From positions 620,001-684,000 of the forward strand of contig CAXXTS010000006.1 of NCBI GenBank assembly GCA_963676345.2: 64,000 nt of DNA. The letters run 5' to 3'. Shown piece after piece: positions 33,290-41,106 of this stretch. Each line of letters starts with the position of its first letter. Positions within the stretch are counted from its first letter, which is position 1. The notes beneath the pieces were generated by a model, which ran no database searches, was not told where the DNA came from, and saw only the letters and a list, made by a program, of their open reading frames with translations. The stretch is from G963665925 sp963676345. Its GTDB lineage: Bacteria > Bacillota > Clostridia > Peptostreptococcales > Acidaminobacteraceae. The translations under genes were made by a program, and so were the position numbers.

Positions 33290-33649
33290 ATGATCTATGA
33301 GTCAAATAGTCATAATCGACATTACCAGCGATTTGAATACGAGAATAGAGTTTTTTGTGGTCAGTGTATTGAAACAAAAGAAGGGAGAACAAAGCCTCTT
33401 ATAATATCAATCGTTGATATATCTTACAGTGGATTAGGTTTTCTATGCAACCGCAGAATAGATATAGATACGATTTTAACACTTAATCTTAAGTACAAGG
33501 ATAAAATTAGAAAATTTAAAGTAAAGGTAATGTGGTGCAGTTATACAATATCAGAAGAACAAAATTTCAGGTTTAGATGTGGCGTTCATTTTATGGAAGT
33601 GAAACGTCCAGATGTCATCTTCCTGAACAGGATTATAGGCTCTTTATAA
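33290..33649 (+). CDS. PilZ-domain protein (c-di-GMP receptor)
   Basis: This 119-residue protein is a single PilZ domain. Both c-di-GMP binding motifs are present: RHYQR (RXXXR) at residues 10-14 and DISYSG (DXSXXG) near residue 44. The window also encodes two GGDEF proteins (35165-36949 and 46008-47492) that could supply the ligand. It has no enzymatic or DNA-binding output of its own, so it should act through a partner. It starts at ATG 33290. Confidence 0.88.
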   Translation: MIYESNSHNRHYQRFEYENRVFCGQCIETKEGRTKPLIISIVDISYSGLGFLCNRRIDIDTILTLNLKYKDKIRKFKVKVMWCSYTISEEQNFRFRCGVHFMEVKRPDVIFLNRIIGSL

Positions 33650-33734
33650 AAACATGTATAAACCAGAATGCCATATCAACGATTAACACTCTTTGACAGA
33701 ATAAGGTGTATAGGTGTTTACAAAAGCAAAATCA

Positions 33735-33777
33735 ATGACCACAGTGCATTATGAACGTGCACATGTGGCCATTTTTA
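33735..33777. terminator. Bidirectional terminator between PilZ and hemerythrin genes
   Basis: An imperfect stem (ATGACCACA-GTGCA with TGCAC-ATGTGGCCAT) is followed by TTTTT. Confidence 0.7.
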
Positions 33778-33812
33778 TTTATACATTAGAATTTTAATAG
33801 ATCCTCATGACA

Positions 33813-34241
33813 TTATTCAGTTGCATGCACATTTGCAAGGCCGTGTTGAATAGTATCACTGTACTGAAAATCGGTGTTTATAATATGCTTGAATATCCAC
33901 TTAGCTAGAAATTGAACTAAATCCGTAAGTGTTTGCACCTGATGGTTGTCAATTTGATTATAGTCTAGTGACTCAATGTAGTGTATGAATTGCCCGTGTT
34001 CGGCAATATGGGCATCCAAGCCTTCAAAATTGAATTTTTTCATCAGCAGTTCTTCTTGTTCAAAATGGTATTTTGTGTATTTTATGAGTTCCTTTACTTG
34101 AGTGATGATTTCGGCAAAGGCGTCTTCATCATCAGATCGTGTAAGCATCAAATGCACATTTTCTCCAATCTCAAAAAGTTTTTTATGCTGTTCATCGAGT
34201 AGTGGAATTTTAACAGAAAAATCTTCTTTCCATTCAAACAT
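33813..34241 (-). CDS. Bacteriohemerythrin
   Basis: This 142-residue hemerythrin starts at ATG 34241 (MFEWKEDFSVKIPLLDEQHKKLF) behind GGGAGG; the frame is open further upstream, but that part is the rubrerythrin terminator region. The di-iron ligands are visible in DEQH, YHFEQEE, HIAEHGQF and KHIINTD. It binds oxygen, probably for scavenging or sensing. The reverse-strand neighbour upstream is rubrerythrin, and a GGDEF-hemerythrin fusion follows, forming an oxygen-related cluster. Confidence 0.9.
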   Translation of the reverse strand: MFEWKEDFSVKIPLLDEQHKKLFEIGENVHLMLTRSDDEDAFAEIITQVKELIKYTKYHFEQEELLMKKFNFEGLDAHIAEHGQFIHYIESLDYNQIDNHQVQTLTDLVQFLAKWIFKHIINTDFQYSDTIQHGLANVHATE

Positions 34242-34328
34242 AAATGACCTCCCAACTTTAATAAACACATCATTAATCTTGCATGTTCTACTCATCCCTA
34301 AAAGGATTTTACCCATTTGCCCAAAATA

Positions 34329-34366
34329 AAAACGGCCCCATTCAGATTTATGATGGGGGCCGTTTT
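34329..34366 (-). terminator. Terminator after rubrerythrin
   Basis: AAAACGGCCCC and GGGGCCGTTTT form an 11-bp stem; read on the minus strand it ends in a T run. Confidence 0.85.
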
Positions 34367-34377
34367 GCATGCTTTAA

Positions 34378-34971
34378 TTAGTAATTACAGACTTCAACTT
34401 CGAAATGCCCTTGTGGATGAATACATGCAGGACATTGACCAGGTGCTTTTTCACCTTCGTGGATGTAACCGCAGTTTCCGCATTTCCAAGTCGTTTTAGT
34501 TTCTTTTTCAAATACGCGGTTCTTTTCAATGTTTTCAGCAAGCTTTCTGTATCGTGCTTCGTGATGTTTTTCGACAGATGCAATCATTCTGAATGCTACG
34601 CCAACTTCAGGGAAGCCTTCTTCATCTGCAATTTTAGCAAAGTCAGGATAGAGCACATCCCACTCTTCATTTTCACCAGCAGCTGCAGCGAGCAGATTTT
34701 CCTTTGTAGTACTTTGAGCTACTGGATAAGCTGCTTGAATATCAATCATAGTTGGCAGATCATCATCAAGACCTTCAAGAAGCAGTTTATAGAAGCGCTT
34801 AGCATGCTCTTTTTCATTGTCAGCAGTCTCGGTGAAGATATCTCGAATTTGTTTAAAGCCTTCTTTGTTGGCTATTGAAGCATAAAATGTGTATCTGTTT
34901 CTTGCCTGAGATTCGCCTGCAAAAGCTTTGAGCAGGTTTTCTGCTGTTCGTGTGCCTTTTAGATTTTTCAT
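34378..34971 (-). CDS. rbr: Rubrerythrin
   Basis: This 197-residue non-haem di-iron peroxidase protects anaerobes from hydrogen peroxide. It starts at ATG 34971 (MKNLKGTRTAENLLKAF) behind AGGAGG; the longer open frame upstream lacks family features. The ferritin-like domain has the Glu ligands in AGESQARNRY, DNEKEHAKRF, AGENEEW and SVEKHHEARY. The C-terminal rubredoxin-like domain has CGNCGYIHEGEKAPGQCPAC with four Cys. Confidence 0.96.
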   Translation of the reverse strand: MKNLKGTRTAENLLKAFAGESQARNRYTFYASIANKEGFKQIRDIFTETADNEKEHAKRFYKLLLEGLDDDLPTMIDIQAAYPVAQSTTKENLLAAAAGENEEWDVLYPDFAKIADEEGFPEVGVAFRMIASVEKHHEARYRKLAENIEKNRVFEKETKTTWKCGNCGYIHEGEKAPGQCPACIHPQGHFEVEVCNY

Positions 34972-35164
34972 TCTTTTACCTCCTACTATTATGTATGGTT
35001 TATAGAAATATTGTACCATATTCCACCAATTTATAAACAGCCTTATCTCGATTATGACTGATGATTCAAAAAACGATATAAATATTGGAATAACAGAACT
35101 TTTATGGGTATAAGACTTAAATATCAAGATTATAGGCATCATTCAAACCGCACTGGAGGATAGC

Positions 35165-36949
35165 ATGATTTCTTTGAATGCGTATTCAACTAAAAAGAAA
35201 ATAGTCCGTTTAATCAGTACAGGCGTTTTCATTCTTCTAATGGTCATTTCAATATATTTGATACTCAGTTTTGATGAGCAATCAAAGCGGGAAGAGGCGT
35301 TTGAAGTGTCTCTTGTTTATCACAATTTGGTAGATGAACTGCAGGATTTTACCAATCAAAACATCAGTTTACTATCTGGATTCTCTGCATATATTCAAAT
35401 GAGAGAGGTTTACACGGATAAGGAAATTTACACGTATCTTGACTACTTGCTAGAAGATCATTTGGATGTGGTTCGCAACATAGGCATTCTTGAAGACACA
35501 ACCATAAGGTGGGCTTATCCCGTAGAAGAGAATAAGGACGCTATTGGTGTTGATTTATCACAAATACCGGGACAGTCAGAGGCCGTGCTTAGAGTGAAAA
35601 ATAATTTAGAAACGCTTTTTCAGGGACCAGTTGACTTGGTTCAGGGCGGCAGTGGCATTATTGTACGAATGCCTCTACTTAAAAGAGACACATATTGGGG
35701 CATGGTGAGTATTGTACTTAGGGCAGAGAAAGCCCTTGAGTTTATTGACGATTTTGCTGAGCAAAATCAGGTGGCTTACTTAATTACGCGCCCAGATAAA
35801 CCTGATGATATCATTTATGGTCAGTCAGTAGTACTCAGTGAAGACCCATTGAAATTTAAGTTAAATGCGAACTTGGGCGGATGGGATGTATATTCAGTTC
35901 CAAGTTCTGGGTGGACGGATGACATTTATCTTAAGCTAGGTCAGGGGTTCACTGCACTCATAATTAATGGCACGATTGCCTTTATGCTCTATAAGTGGTT
36001 GATAAAGTACAGCTCAGTTCTCAAAGACAAAAATGAACTTGAGCAAAAATATATGCGCGATCGCTTCACAGGTGTCTATACGAGAGAATACTTTAACCAG
36101 CGTGCGGAAGATGAGTTTCACTTGGCAGAGCGTCACAAATATCCTCTCTCACTTATCTATTTTGATCTTGATCATTTTAAGCAAGTCAATGACACGTATG
36201 GGCACGCGTCAGGAGACCGCGTACTCCTTCAGGTGGTTGAAACGGTTAAAACCCTCATTAGATCAGAAGACGTATTTTCAAGATGGGGCGGGGATGAGTT
36301 TATCATTCTTTTACCGCATACGGATGCTGAGAGCGTAGTAGAAATTGCTCAGCGGATAAGGATTGGTATAGAAAACATAGATATTTGCAAAGAGTATGGC
36401 GTTACGGCGAGTATCGGGTGTGCTGAGTGGGTTCTTCATGAATATATTCAGTCCTGGTTTGCTAGAACGGACAAAGCCCTGTATCAGTCAAAAAATGATG
36501 GTCGAAATAGGGTGACTATCCATAAGCCTAAAGGCGACGATGAAATTGTGGTTAAAGTTATATGGGACAGCATATGGAACTCAAATAACGCAACGATTGA
36601 TCAAGAGCACAAGTCACTGCTGAATCACTGTAACGATATCATTGAAACCGCTCTATATAGAAATGAATATGATGAAATGCTTAGAATGATTGAACATTTC
36701 ATTCTTCAAATGAAGGCGCATTTTGAAAGTGAAATGAAAATAATTAGAGAAGCTGGTTATCCGGATATTAGCCAGCACACGCAGTTGCATATAGGGCTTT
36801 TAAGACAGGCAGAAGATTTATATTCAAGAGCTGCTCGAGAGGAAATAAAACCGTCAGAGCTGTATCAGTTTCTAATGGTTACACTGATTAAAGACCATAT
36901 TCGTAAGGATGACATTAAGTACTATAAATATCTTGAAAGTGTTAATTAA
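35165..36949 (+). CDS. Membrane diguanylate cyclase with C-terminal hemerythrin domain
   Basis: This 594-residue protein has a membrane helix (about 12-35), an extracytoplasmic CHASE-like sensor (about 36-250), a second helix (about 260-280), a GGDEF domain (about 295-455: YFDLDHFKQVNDTYGHASGD and the intact RWGGDEF motif) and a hemerythrin domain (about 465-594: DQEHKSLLNH, HFESEMK, HTQLHIGL, DHIRKDDIKY). The fusion suggests that oxygen or redox state controls c-di-GMP synthesis. Its neighbours are a stand-alone hemerythrin and rubrerythrin. It starts at ATG 35165 with GGAGG upstream. Confidence 0.9.
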   Translation: MISLNAYSTKKKIVRLISTGVFILLMVISIYLILSFDEQSKREEAFEVSLVYHNLVDELQDFTNQNISLLSGFSAYIQMREVYTDKEIYTYLDYLLEDHLDVVRNIGILEDTTIRWAYPVEENKDAIGVDLSQIPGQSEAVLRVKNNLETLFQGPVDLVQGGSGIIVRMPLLKRDTYWGMVSIVLRAEKALEFIDDFAEQNQVAYLITRPDKPDDIIYGQSVVLSEDPLKFKLNANLGGWDVYSVPSSGWTDDIYLKLGQGFTALIINGTIAFMLYKWLIKYSSVLKDKNELEQKYMRDRFTGVYTREYFNQRAEDEFHLAERHKYPLSLIYFDLDHFKQVNDTYGHASGDRVLLQVVETVKTLIRSEDVFSRWGGDEFIILLPHTDAESVVEIAQRIRIGIENIDICKEYGVTASIGCAEWVLHEYIQSWFARTDKALYQSKNDGRNRVTIHKPKGDDEIVVKVIWDSIWNSNNATIDQEHKSLLNHCNDIIETALYRNEYDEMLRMIEHFILQMKAHFESEMKIIREAGYPDISQHTQLHIGLLRQAEDLYSRAAREEIKPSELYQFLMVTLIKDHIRKDDIKYYKYLESVN

Positions 36950-36983
36950 TCGTGAACAGAGCGTAACATTATTTCAAACTCTA

Positions 36984-37012
36984 TTGACTTATAATAGGCT
37001 GAGTGGTACATT
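36984..37012 (+). promoter_or_regulatory. Promoter of hsp20
   Basis: TTGACT (36984-36989) and TACATT (37007-37012) are spaced 17 nt, just before the CIRCE operator. Confidence 0.6.
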
Positions 37013-37022
37013 ATAATTGAAA

Positions 37023-37049
37023 TTAGCACTCGAAGCTTCAGAGTGCTAA
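37023..37049. promoter_or_regulatory. CIRCE operator (HrcA binding site)
   Basis: TTAGCACTC-N9-GAGTGCTAA is a perfect CIRCE element. HrcA binds it and represses chaperone genes until heat shock. It lies between the promoter and the hsp20 start. Confidence 0.96.
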
Positions 37050-37099
37050 AGCGGTTCAAAGTTGTAGTCAATTTAATAAATGAAAAGGAGTGGTGATTC

Positions 37100-37546
37100 A
37101 TGTCAGGACTTATTCCGTTCAATAGGAGAAGAAATGATTTGATGAATGCAGGATTTGGAGATTTTCAAAACATGCTGGACGACTTTTTTTCCGATACTTG
37201 GCCAGCAAGAAGAAGCCTATCATCAGACACATTTAAGATTGATGTTCAGGATGAAGAAAACACATATTTGGTAGAAGCAGAACTACCTGGTGTTTCCAAA
37301 GAGGATATTCGAATATCTGTAGATGATGGAAAGCTGAATATTTCTGTTGAGAAAAATGAAGAAAATGAAGAGACAGACAAACATTACATTCATAGAGAAC
37401 GCAGGTTTTGTTCCATGTCAAGAAACATCTTTTTAGCAGATATGAATCCTGAGGCGATTAAAGCAAAACTTGACGAAGGCATTTTGAAAATCGAGATTCA
37501 AAAGAGACAAGTTCAAGAAAAATCAAAATATATTGCAATTGAATAA
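37100..37546 (+). CDS. hsp20: Small heat shock protein Hsp20
   Basis: This 148-residue alpha-crystallin-type chaperone has its alpha-crystallin domain at about 42-135: FKIDVQDEENTYLVEAELPGVSKEDIRISVDDGKLNIS and the A-X-X-X-X-G-I/V-L motif AKLDEGILKIEI. It holds unfolded proteins during heat stress. The perfect CIRCE site upstream puts it under HrcA. It starts at ATG 37100 behind AAAAGGAG and is followed by a terminator and repeat locus C. Confidence 0.95.
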   Translation: MSGLIPFNRRRNDLMNAGFGDFQNMLDDFFSDTWPARRSLSSDTFKIDVQDEENTYLVEAELPGVSKEDIRISVDDGKLNISVEKNEENEETDKHYIHRERRFCSMSRNIFLADMNPEAIKAKLDEGILKIEIQKRQVQEKSKYIAIE

Positions 37547-37560
37547 CCCCCAAAATTCCC

Positions 37561-37592
37561 AAGCATATCAGCATAGCTGATGTGCTTTCTTT
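37561..37592 (+). terminator. Terminator after hsp20
   Basis: AAGCATATCAGC and GCTGATGTGCTT form a 12-bp stem (one G-T wobble) with a 3-nt loop and a T-rich tail. Confidence 0.8.
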
Positions 37593-37600
37593 ACGGAAAA

Positions 37601-37791
37601 GACAAAGAACAGCATAAAAGAGTATAAGAGCCTACAGTTCAGCCGATAGGGTTAACTGTAGGTTCTTATACTCTTTTATATTGGGCGCGGCTAGCGACCA
37701 GGGCAACCGGAGGTTGCACGGTACGGTTCTATGAATATCAAAATGGCCCGGCTAGCGACCAGGGCAACCGGAGGTTGCACGGTACGGTTCG
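37601..37791 (+). repeat. Dispersed palindromic repeat element, locus C
   Basis: Arms of 26 bp (37614-37639 and 37654-37679) flank a 14-nt loop almost the same as at locus A. Two 61-bp-spaced cores (37687 and 37748) with GGCTAGCGACCAGG and the hairpin GCAACC-GGA-GGTTGC follow. The middle of the stem differs from locus A at five base pairs, all compensated, plus one G-T. The right-hand closing end is lost here. The rest to 37896 is AT-rich leader of the V4R gene. Confidence 0.85.
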
Positions 37792-37896
37792 AAATGGATG
37801 CAGAAGCAATGGTTTTTTTTGTATGAATAAATGGTATTAATGTGTCTATAAACGGGTAAAGTATAGACCAGAAAGAAGAATTCAAAGGGGGCTATT

Positions 37897-38430
37897 ATGT
37901 TTAAAGAAGAAAGAACAACATCGAAATTTGAGTGGAATATGCTTGGTGATGTAAAGGTTGGACGTCCTAACCTTGGAGAATATGTTAAGGTAGATGTTTA
38001 TAGACTCATGCAATTTACAATGCGTGACGAAATGATCAAGAATTTTGGCGTCCAGCATACGGACGAGATATTTTATAACGCGGGCAAACGGGCAGGTCAA
38101 GAGTTCAGTAAAAATGTAATTGGTGAAAAGGAAAGCTTTGATGCATTTGTTGAAGCGACACAGGAAACCATGAAAGCGTTAAAGATTGGTATTCTTAGAA
38201 TTGAAAAAGCGGACATGGAACAGATGAAGTTCACCCTAACGGTCGCTGAAGATTTAGACTGCTCAGGACTCCAAGTTACAGGAGAAGAGATTTGTGTGTA
38301 TGATGAAGGCTTTATAGCAGGTATGCTGTTTGATCAAACACAAAAAGAGTTTAGTGTTAAGGAAATTGACTGCTGGTGCTCAGGAGACCGTGTCTGTCGT
38401 TTTGATGTACAGCTGAGTTTGGATGTATAA
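37897..38430 (+). CDS. V4R (4-vinyl reductase-like) domain sensor protein
   Basis: This 177-residue protein carries a V4R domain, a small-molecule binding fold found in BchJ and in effector-binding regulators. The typical C-terminal YDEGFIAGML and the cysteine motif DCWCSGDRVCRFDV are visible, probably a metal or ligand site. It starts at ATG 37897 behind AAGGGGG and ends two bases before the class III cyclase gene, which suggests it is the sensory partner of the cyclase. Confidence 0.82.
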   Translation: MFKEERTTSKFEWNMLGDVKVGRPNLGEYVKVDVYRLMQFTMRDEMIKNFGVQHTDEIFYNAGKRAGQEFSKNVIGEKESFDAFVEATQETMKALKIGILRIEKADMEQMKFTLTVAEDLDCSGLQVTGEEICVYDEGFIAGMLFDQTQKEFSVKEIDCWCSGDRVCRFDVQLSLDV

Positions 38431-38432
38431 AT

Positions 38433-39530
38433 ATGATACAAGTCGACGAGCGATACATAGATCAGATAACTGAAGGTATTTATTTGCTTATTAGTGGTAA
38501 AAGGACACAGACACTGGAAATTCCAGAAGACTTACCAGAAAACGAAGTGCGCCAGCTATATGAGTATTTTAACAAGATGGTTGAAGAGTTTAACAAGGTT
38601 TCTGAATTCAGTTTTTCCCTCTCGCGCGGAGAACTTGATTTCGTGCCTCCGTCAGAAGGAAAAATGGTCATACTCCAATCTTTTAAGAGCTTACAGGCCA
38701 GTTTAAAACATTTAACATGGGTGACTCAACAAATCGCTGGGGGGGCATTTAACCATAAAGTCGATTTTATGGGGGACTTCTCAGTTGCATTCAATGAAAT
38801 GACGCGTCAGCTTGAGGAAGCTTTTCACAAAATACAACAACAAAACGAGGCTCTGTCTCTTGCGAATGAAACCATTAAGAAGGAACGTGAAAAGTCAGTA
38901 TCCTTACTGAACAATATTTTGCCAGAGCGTGTTGTAACTGAACTTGAGGAAAAGGGATATAGTGCACCGAAGCAGTTTCAGGATGTTGTTGTCTTCTTTT
39001 CTGATTTTGTAGATTTCACCTCAAGGGCTTCGGAAGTAGACCCTGTAACTCTAATTGATGAACTGAATAGCATGTTCAAGGTTTTTGATCAAATCGTCAT
39101 AGAGTCTGGAGGCGAGCGGATTAAAACCATAGGGGATGCCTTCTTTGCCGTGTGGGGACTCAATGATGCCTCGACAGATGCACCTGAACGTGCAGTGGAT
39201 GCAGGCGTACGTATTCGAAATTTCATTGCAGATAGAAATAAAATTTGGCCAATTAAATGGGCCCTTAGAATCGGTCTGCATCAAGGCAACTTGGTAGGGG
39301 GCATTGTCGGAGAGACAAAGTACATATATGATTTATTCGGCGATACGGTTAATATTGCCTCGAGAATGGAAAGTAATTCTGAACCCATGAAAATCAATGT
39401 TTCTGCCCGTATTTATGAAAAGATAAAAGCGTGCACTCATAAATATGATTTTATAGAACGTGGCTCAATCAATGTAAAAGGAAAAGGGCAGACCACTATG
39501 TTTTTTGTCGATGAAAAGGAGCGTGCATAA
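38433..39530 (+). CDS. Class III adenylate/guanylate cyclase with HAMP-like region
   Basis: In this 365-residue cytoplasmic protein, residues 1-95 form a poorly conserved helical part, 95-135 resemble a HAMP linker (WVTQQIAGGAFNHKVDFMGDFSVAFNEMTRQL), a coiled coil covers 135-160, and the cyclase catalytic domain covers about 180-360. Catalytic features are FFSDFVDFT (metal Asp), GGERIKTIGDAFFAVWG (Lys for adenine) and YDLFGDTVNIASRMES (Asp for adenine, plus Asn and Arg), so adenylate cyclase activity is predicted. There is no clear Shine-Dalgarno, and coupling to the V4R gene is likely. Confidence 0.88.
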   Translation: MIQVDERYIDQITEGIYLLISGKRTQTLEIPEDLPENEVRQLYEYFNKMVEEFNKVSEFSFSLSRGELDFVPPSEGKMVILQSFKSLQASLKHLTWVTQQIAGGAFNHKVDFMGDFSVAFNEMTRQLEEAFHKIQQQNEALSLANETIKKEREKSVSLLNNILPERVVTELEEKGYSAPKQFQDVVVFFSDFVDFTSRASEVDPVTLIDELNSMFKVFDQIVIESGGERIKTIGDAFFAVWGLNDASTDAPERAVDAGVRIRNFIADRNKIWPIKWALRIGLHQGNLVGGIVGETKYIYDLFGDTVNIASRMESNSEPMKINVSARIYEKIKACTHKYDFIERGSINVKGKGQTTMFFVDEKERA

Positions 39531-39552
39531 GTCTCATTTACATGCATGAACA

Positions 39553-39566
39553 TGAAAACGTTTGAA
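39553..39566. promoter_or_regulatory. Candidate catabolite-responsive element (cre)
   Basis: TGAAAACGTTTGAA matches the cre consensus TGWAANCGNTNWCA at 12 of 14 positions. It lies 33 bp upstream of the extended -10 of the PHP gene. CcpA control is inference. Confidence 0.35.
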
Positions 39567-39598
39567 TCAAATACGCTATGCGCCAAGTGGTTTATTTA

Positions 39599-39607
39599 TG
39601 GTATAAT
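39599..39607 (+). promoter_or_regulatory. Extended -10 promoter of the PHP phosphatase gene
   Basis: TGGTATAAT is a perfect extended -10, 34 bp before the start codon. Confidence 0.55.
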
Positions 39608-39640
39608 CTACCCTATACTTGCCACTGGAGGTGAACTATA

Positions 39641-40417
39641 ATGTTTGATTCGCATGTACACACCCGTGTTTCTTGTGATTGCGAAATGCCCATTGAAAAG
39701 GGGATCGAGCGTGCAAAAGCACTTGGTGTAGGAATTGTAATTACAGATCATATGGACATTAACCCATTTAGGGGCGATGACTTTACGTTTGATGTCGAGG
39801 CTTTTTTCAAAGCCTACGAGCCATTCAGATCTGAAAAGGTCTTACTGGGTATTGAAATGGGTCTGCGTACAGAAGCGGTTGAAGAAAACACAGCTATCGT
39901 AAAGGCTCATGCATTTGACTTTGTTATCGCATCGACGCATGCACCTTACGATATGGAAACAGCATATGAGTACTATGACAATGCTTTTTATGAGGGCATG
40001 ACAAAGCAAGAAGCCTATGAAGAGTATTTTGATTCCATGTTAAAGGGCATTCGTGCCAACACTTATTTTGATGCCCTTGCACATATTGATTATATTGCAA
40101 GGTACAGCCCATATGATGACCCTGAAATATATTATGACCAGTTCAAAGAAAAAATTGAAGCGGTTTTAAAGGAACTGGTACGGCAGGGAAAATCGATGGA
40201 AATCAGCACACGTCGTCTGTCAGATGTAAAAGCAAGAGAAGAACTTCTTAAAATTTATAAGCGCTTTTCAGAGCTAGGCGGTAAAACGGTAACGATTGGA
40301 TCTGATAGCCATGTGGAAGATGCCATTGCAAATCATTTTGATTTGGCAGTAGAAATGGCAAAAAAAGCGGGTTTAACACCGGTTTATTACAAAAATAGAA
40401 AAGCGATATCCATTTAA
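39641..40417 (+). CDS. PHP-domain phosphoesterase (HisJ-type histidinol phosphatase-like)
   Basis: This 258-residue metal-dependent phosphoesterase has the PHP motifs: DSHVHTRVSCD, ITDHMDIN, GIEMGLR, IASTHAP, ALAHIDYIARY and IGSDSHVED, the expected trinuclear metal ligands. HisJ removes phosphate from histidinol phosphate, but no histidine genes lie nearby, so another small phosphoester is possible. It starts at ATG 39641 with GGAGGTG and ends before a terminator. Confidence 0.87.
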   Translation: MFDSHVHTRVSCDCEMPIEKGIERAKALGVGIVITDHMDINPFRGDDFTFDVEAFFKAYEPFRSEKVLLGIEMGLRTEAVEENTAIVKAHAFDFVIASTHAPYDMETAYEYYDNAFYEGMTKQEAYEEYFDSMLKGIRANTYFDALAHIDYIARYSPYDDPEIYYDQFKEKIEAVLKELVRQGKSMEISTRRLSDVKAREELLKIYKRFSELGGKTVTIGSDSHVEDAIANHFDLAVEMAKKAGLTPVYYKNRKAISI

Positions 40418-40428
40418 TTTAGTCAGTG

Positions 40429-40459
40429 AAAACACCTTCAATGGTCGAGGGTGTTTTTT
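40429..40459 (+). terminator. Terminator after the PHP gene
   Basis: AAAACACC and GGTGTTTT with extra TC/GA pairing are followed by a T run. The 290 bases from here to the ACP gene show no other clear feature. Confidence 0.85.
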
Positions 40460-40750
40460 ACTGCTCATAGGATTGCTTTAAAGCACACTATTCTATTTAT
40501 AAAATTGACATCTGAGCTGAAAAAAAGGTGTTGATTTTTTGACTGAAACCTATTATATTCAAATTAAACTTAGACTAAACGTGGAATAAGCCTTTTCATT
40601 GCCGGCCTTTTATACCGCTTGAAATTATTTATGAGCAGTTGGAGGACGGTATATAACAAAGCAGTTTCTTGAAAGTCAATTGAGTTAAAAATAAGATAGG
40701 GTGTAGATAAATGAGCACCTAAAATTCATGTTCAAATGTGGGAGGAAATT

Positions 40751-40981
40751 ATGACATTGAATTTTATAAGAGAGATTATAGCGGAAATGGTCGAGTATGA
40801 CGAAGTGGAAGAAGTTACTTCAGAGTTGTCAATCTCGGATGATTTGAATCTGGATTCGAATGATTTACAGCGCATTATTGATGCAATTGAAGATGAATTT
40901 GGAATTGAGATACCCGAAGAAGAAATTGAAGCTTTTGAGTTTATACAAGATATTGAAGAATATGTAAGTCAAGCTATTTAA
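40751..40981 (+). CDS. Acyl carrier protein
   Basis: This 76-residue four-helix carrier protein has the 4'-phosphopantetheine serine in LNLDSNDLQRII (DSND instead of the usual DSLD) and an acidic C-terminal half (EFGIEIPEEEIEAFEFIQDIEEYV). The start is ATG 40751 after GGGAGG; an earlier in-frame ATG overlaps the Shine-Dalgarno. It stands alone, not in a fab cluster, so it may serve a specialised pathway rather than fatty acid synthesis. Confidence 0.88.
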   Translation: MTLNFIREIIAEMVEYDEVEEVTSELSISDDLNLDSNDLQRIIDAIEDEFGIEIPEEEIEAFEFIQDIEEYVSQAI

Positions 40982-40990
40982 GTATTTTAG

Positions 40991-41020
40991 ACCGCCTCAG
41001 ATGTAAATGGGGCGGTTTTG
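40991..41020 (+). terminator. Terminator after the ACP gene
   Basis: ACCGCCTC and GGGGCGGT (one G-T wobble) form an 8-bp stem followed by TTTTG. Confidence 0.8.
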
Positions 41021-41062
41021 TTGATATTATGGACAGAGGCATTATCCCCAGCACGCGCATGG

Positions 41063-41071
41063 TGGTATAAT
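41063..41071 (+). promoter_or_regulatory. Extended -10 promoter of the lytS-like operon
   Basis: TGGTATAAT is a perfect extended -10, 36 bp before the kinase start codon. Confidence 0.5.
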
Positions 41072-41106
41072 ATTCTTACAAATTACTGTGTAACGGGGAG
41101 TAAAAT

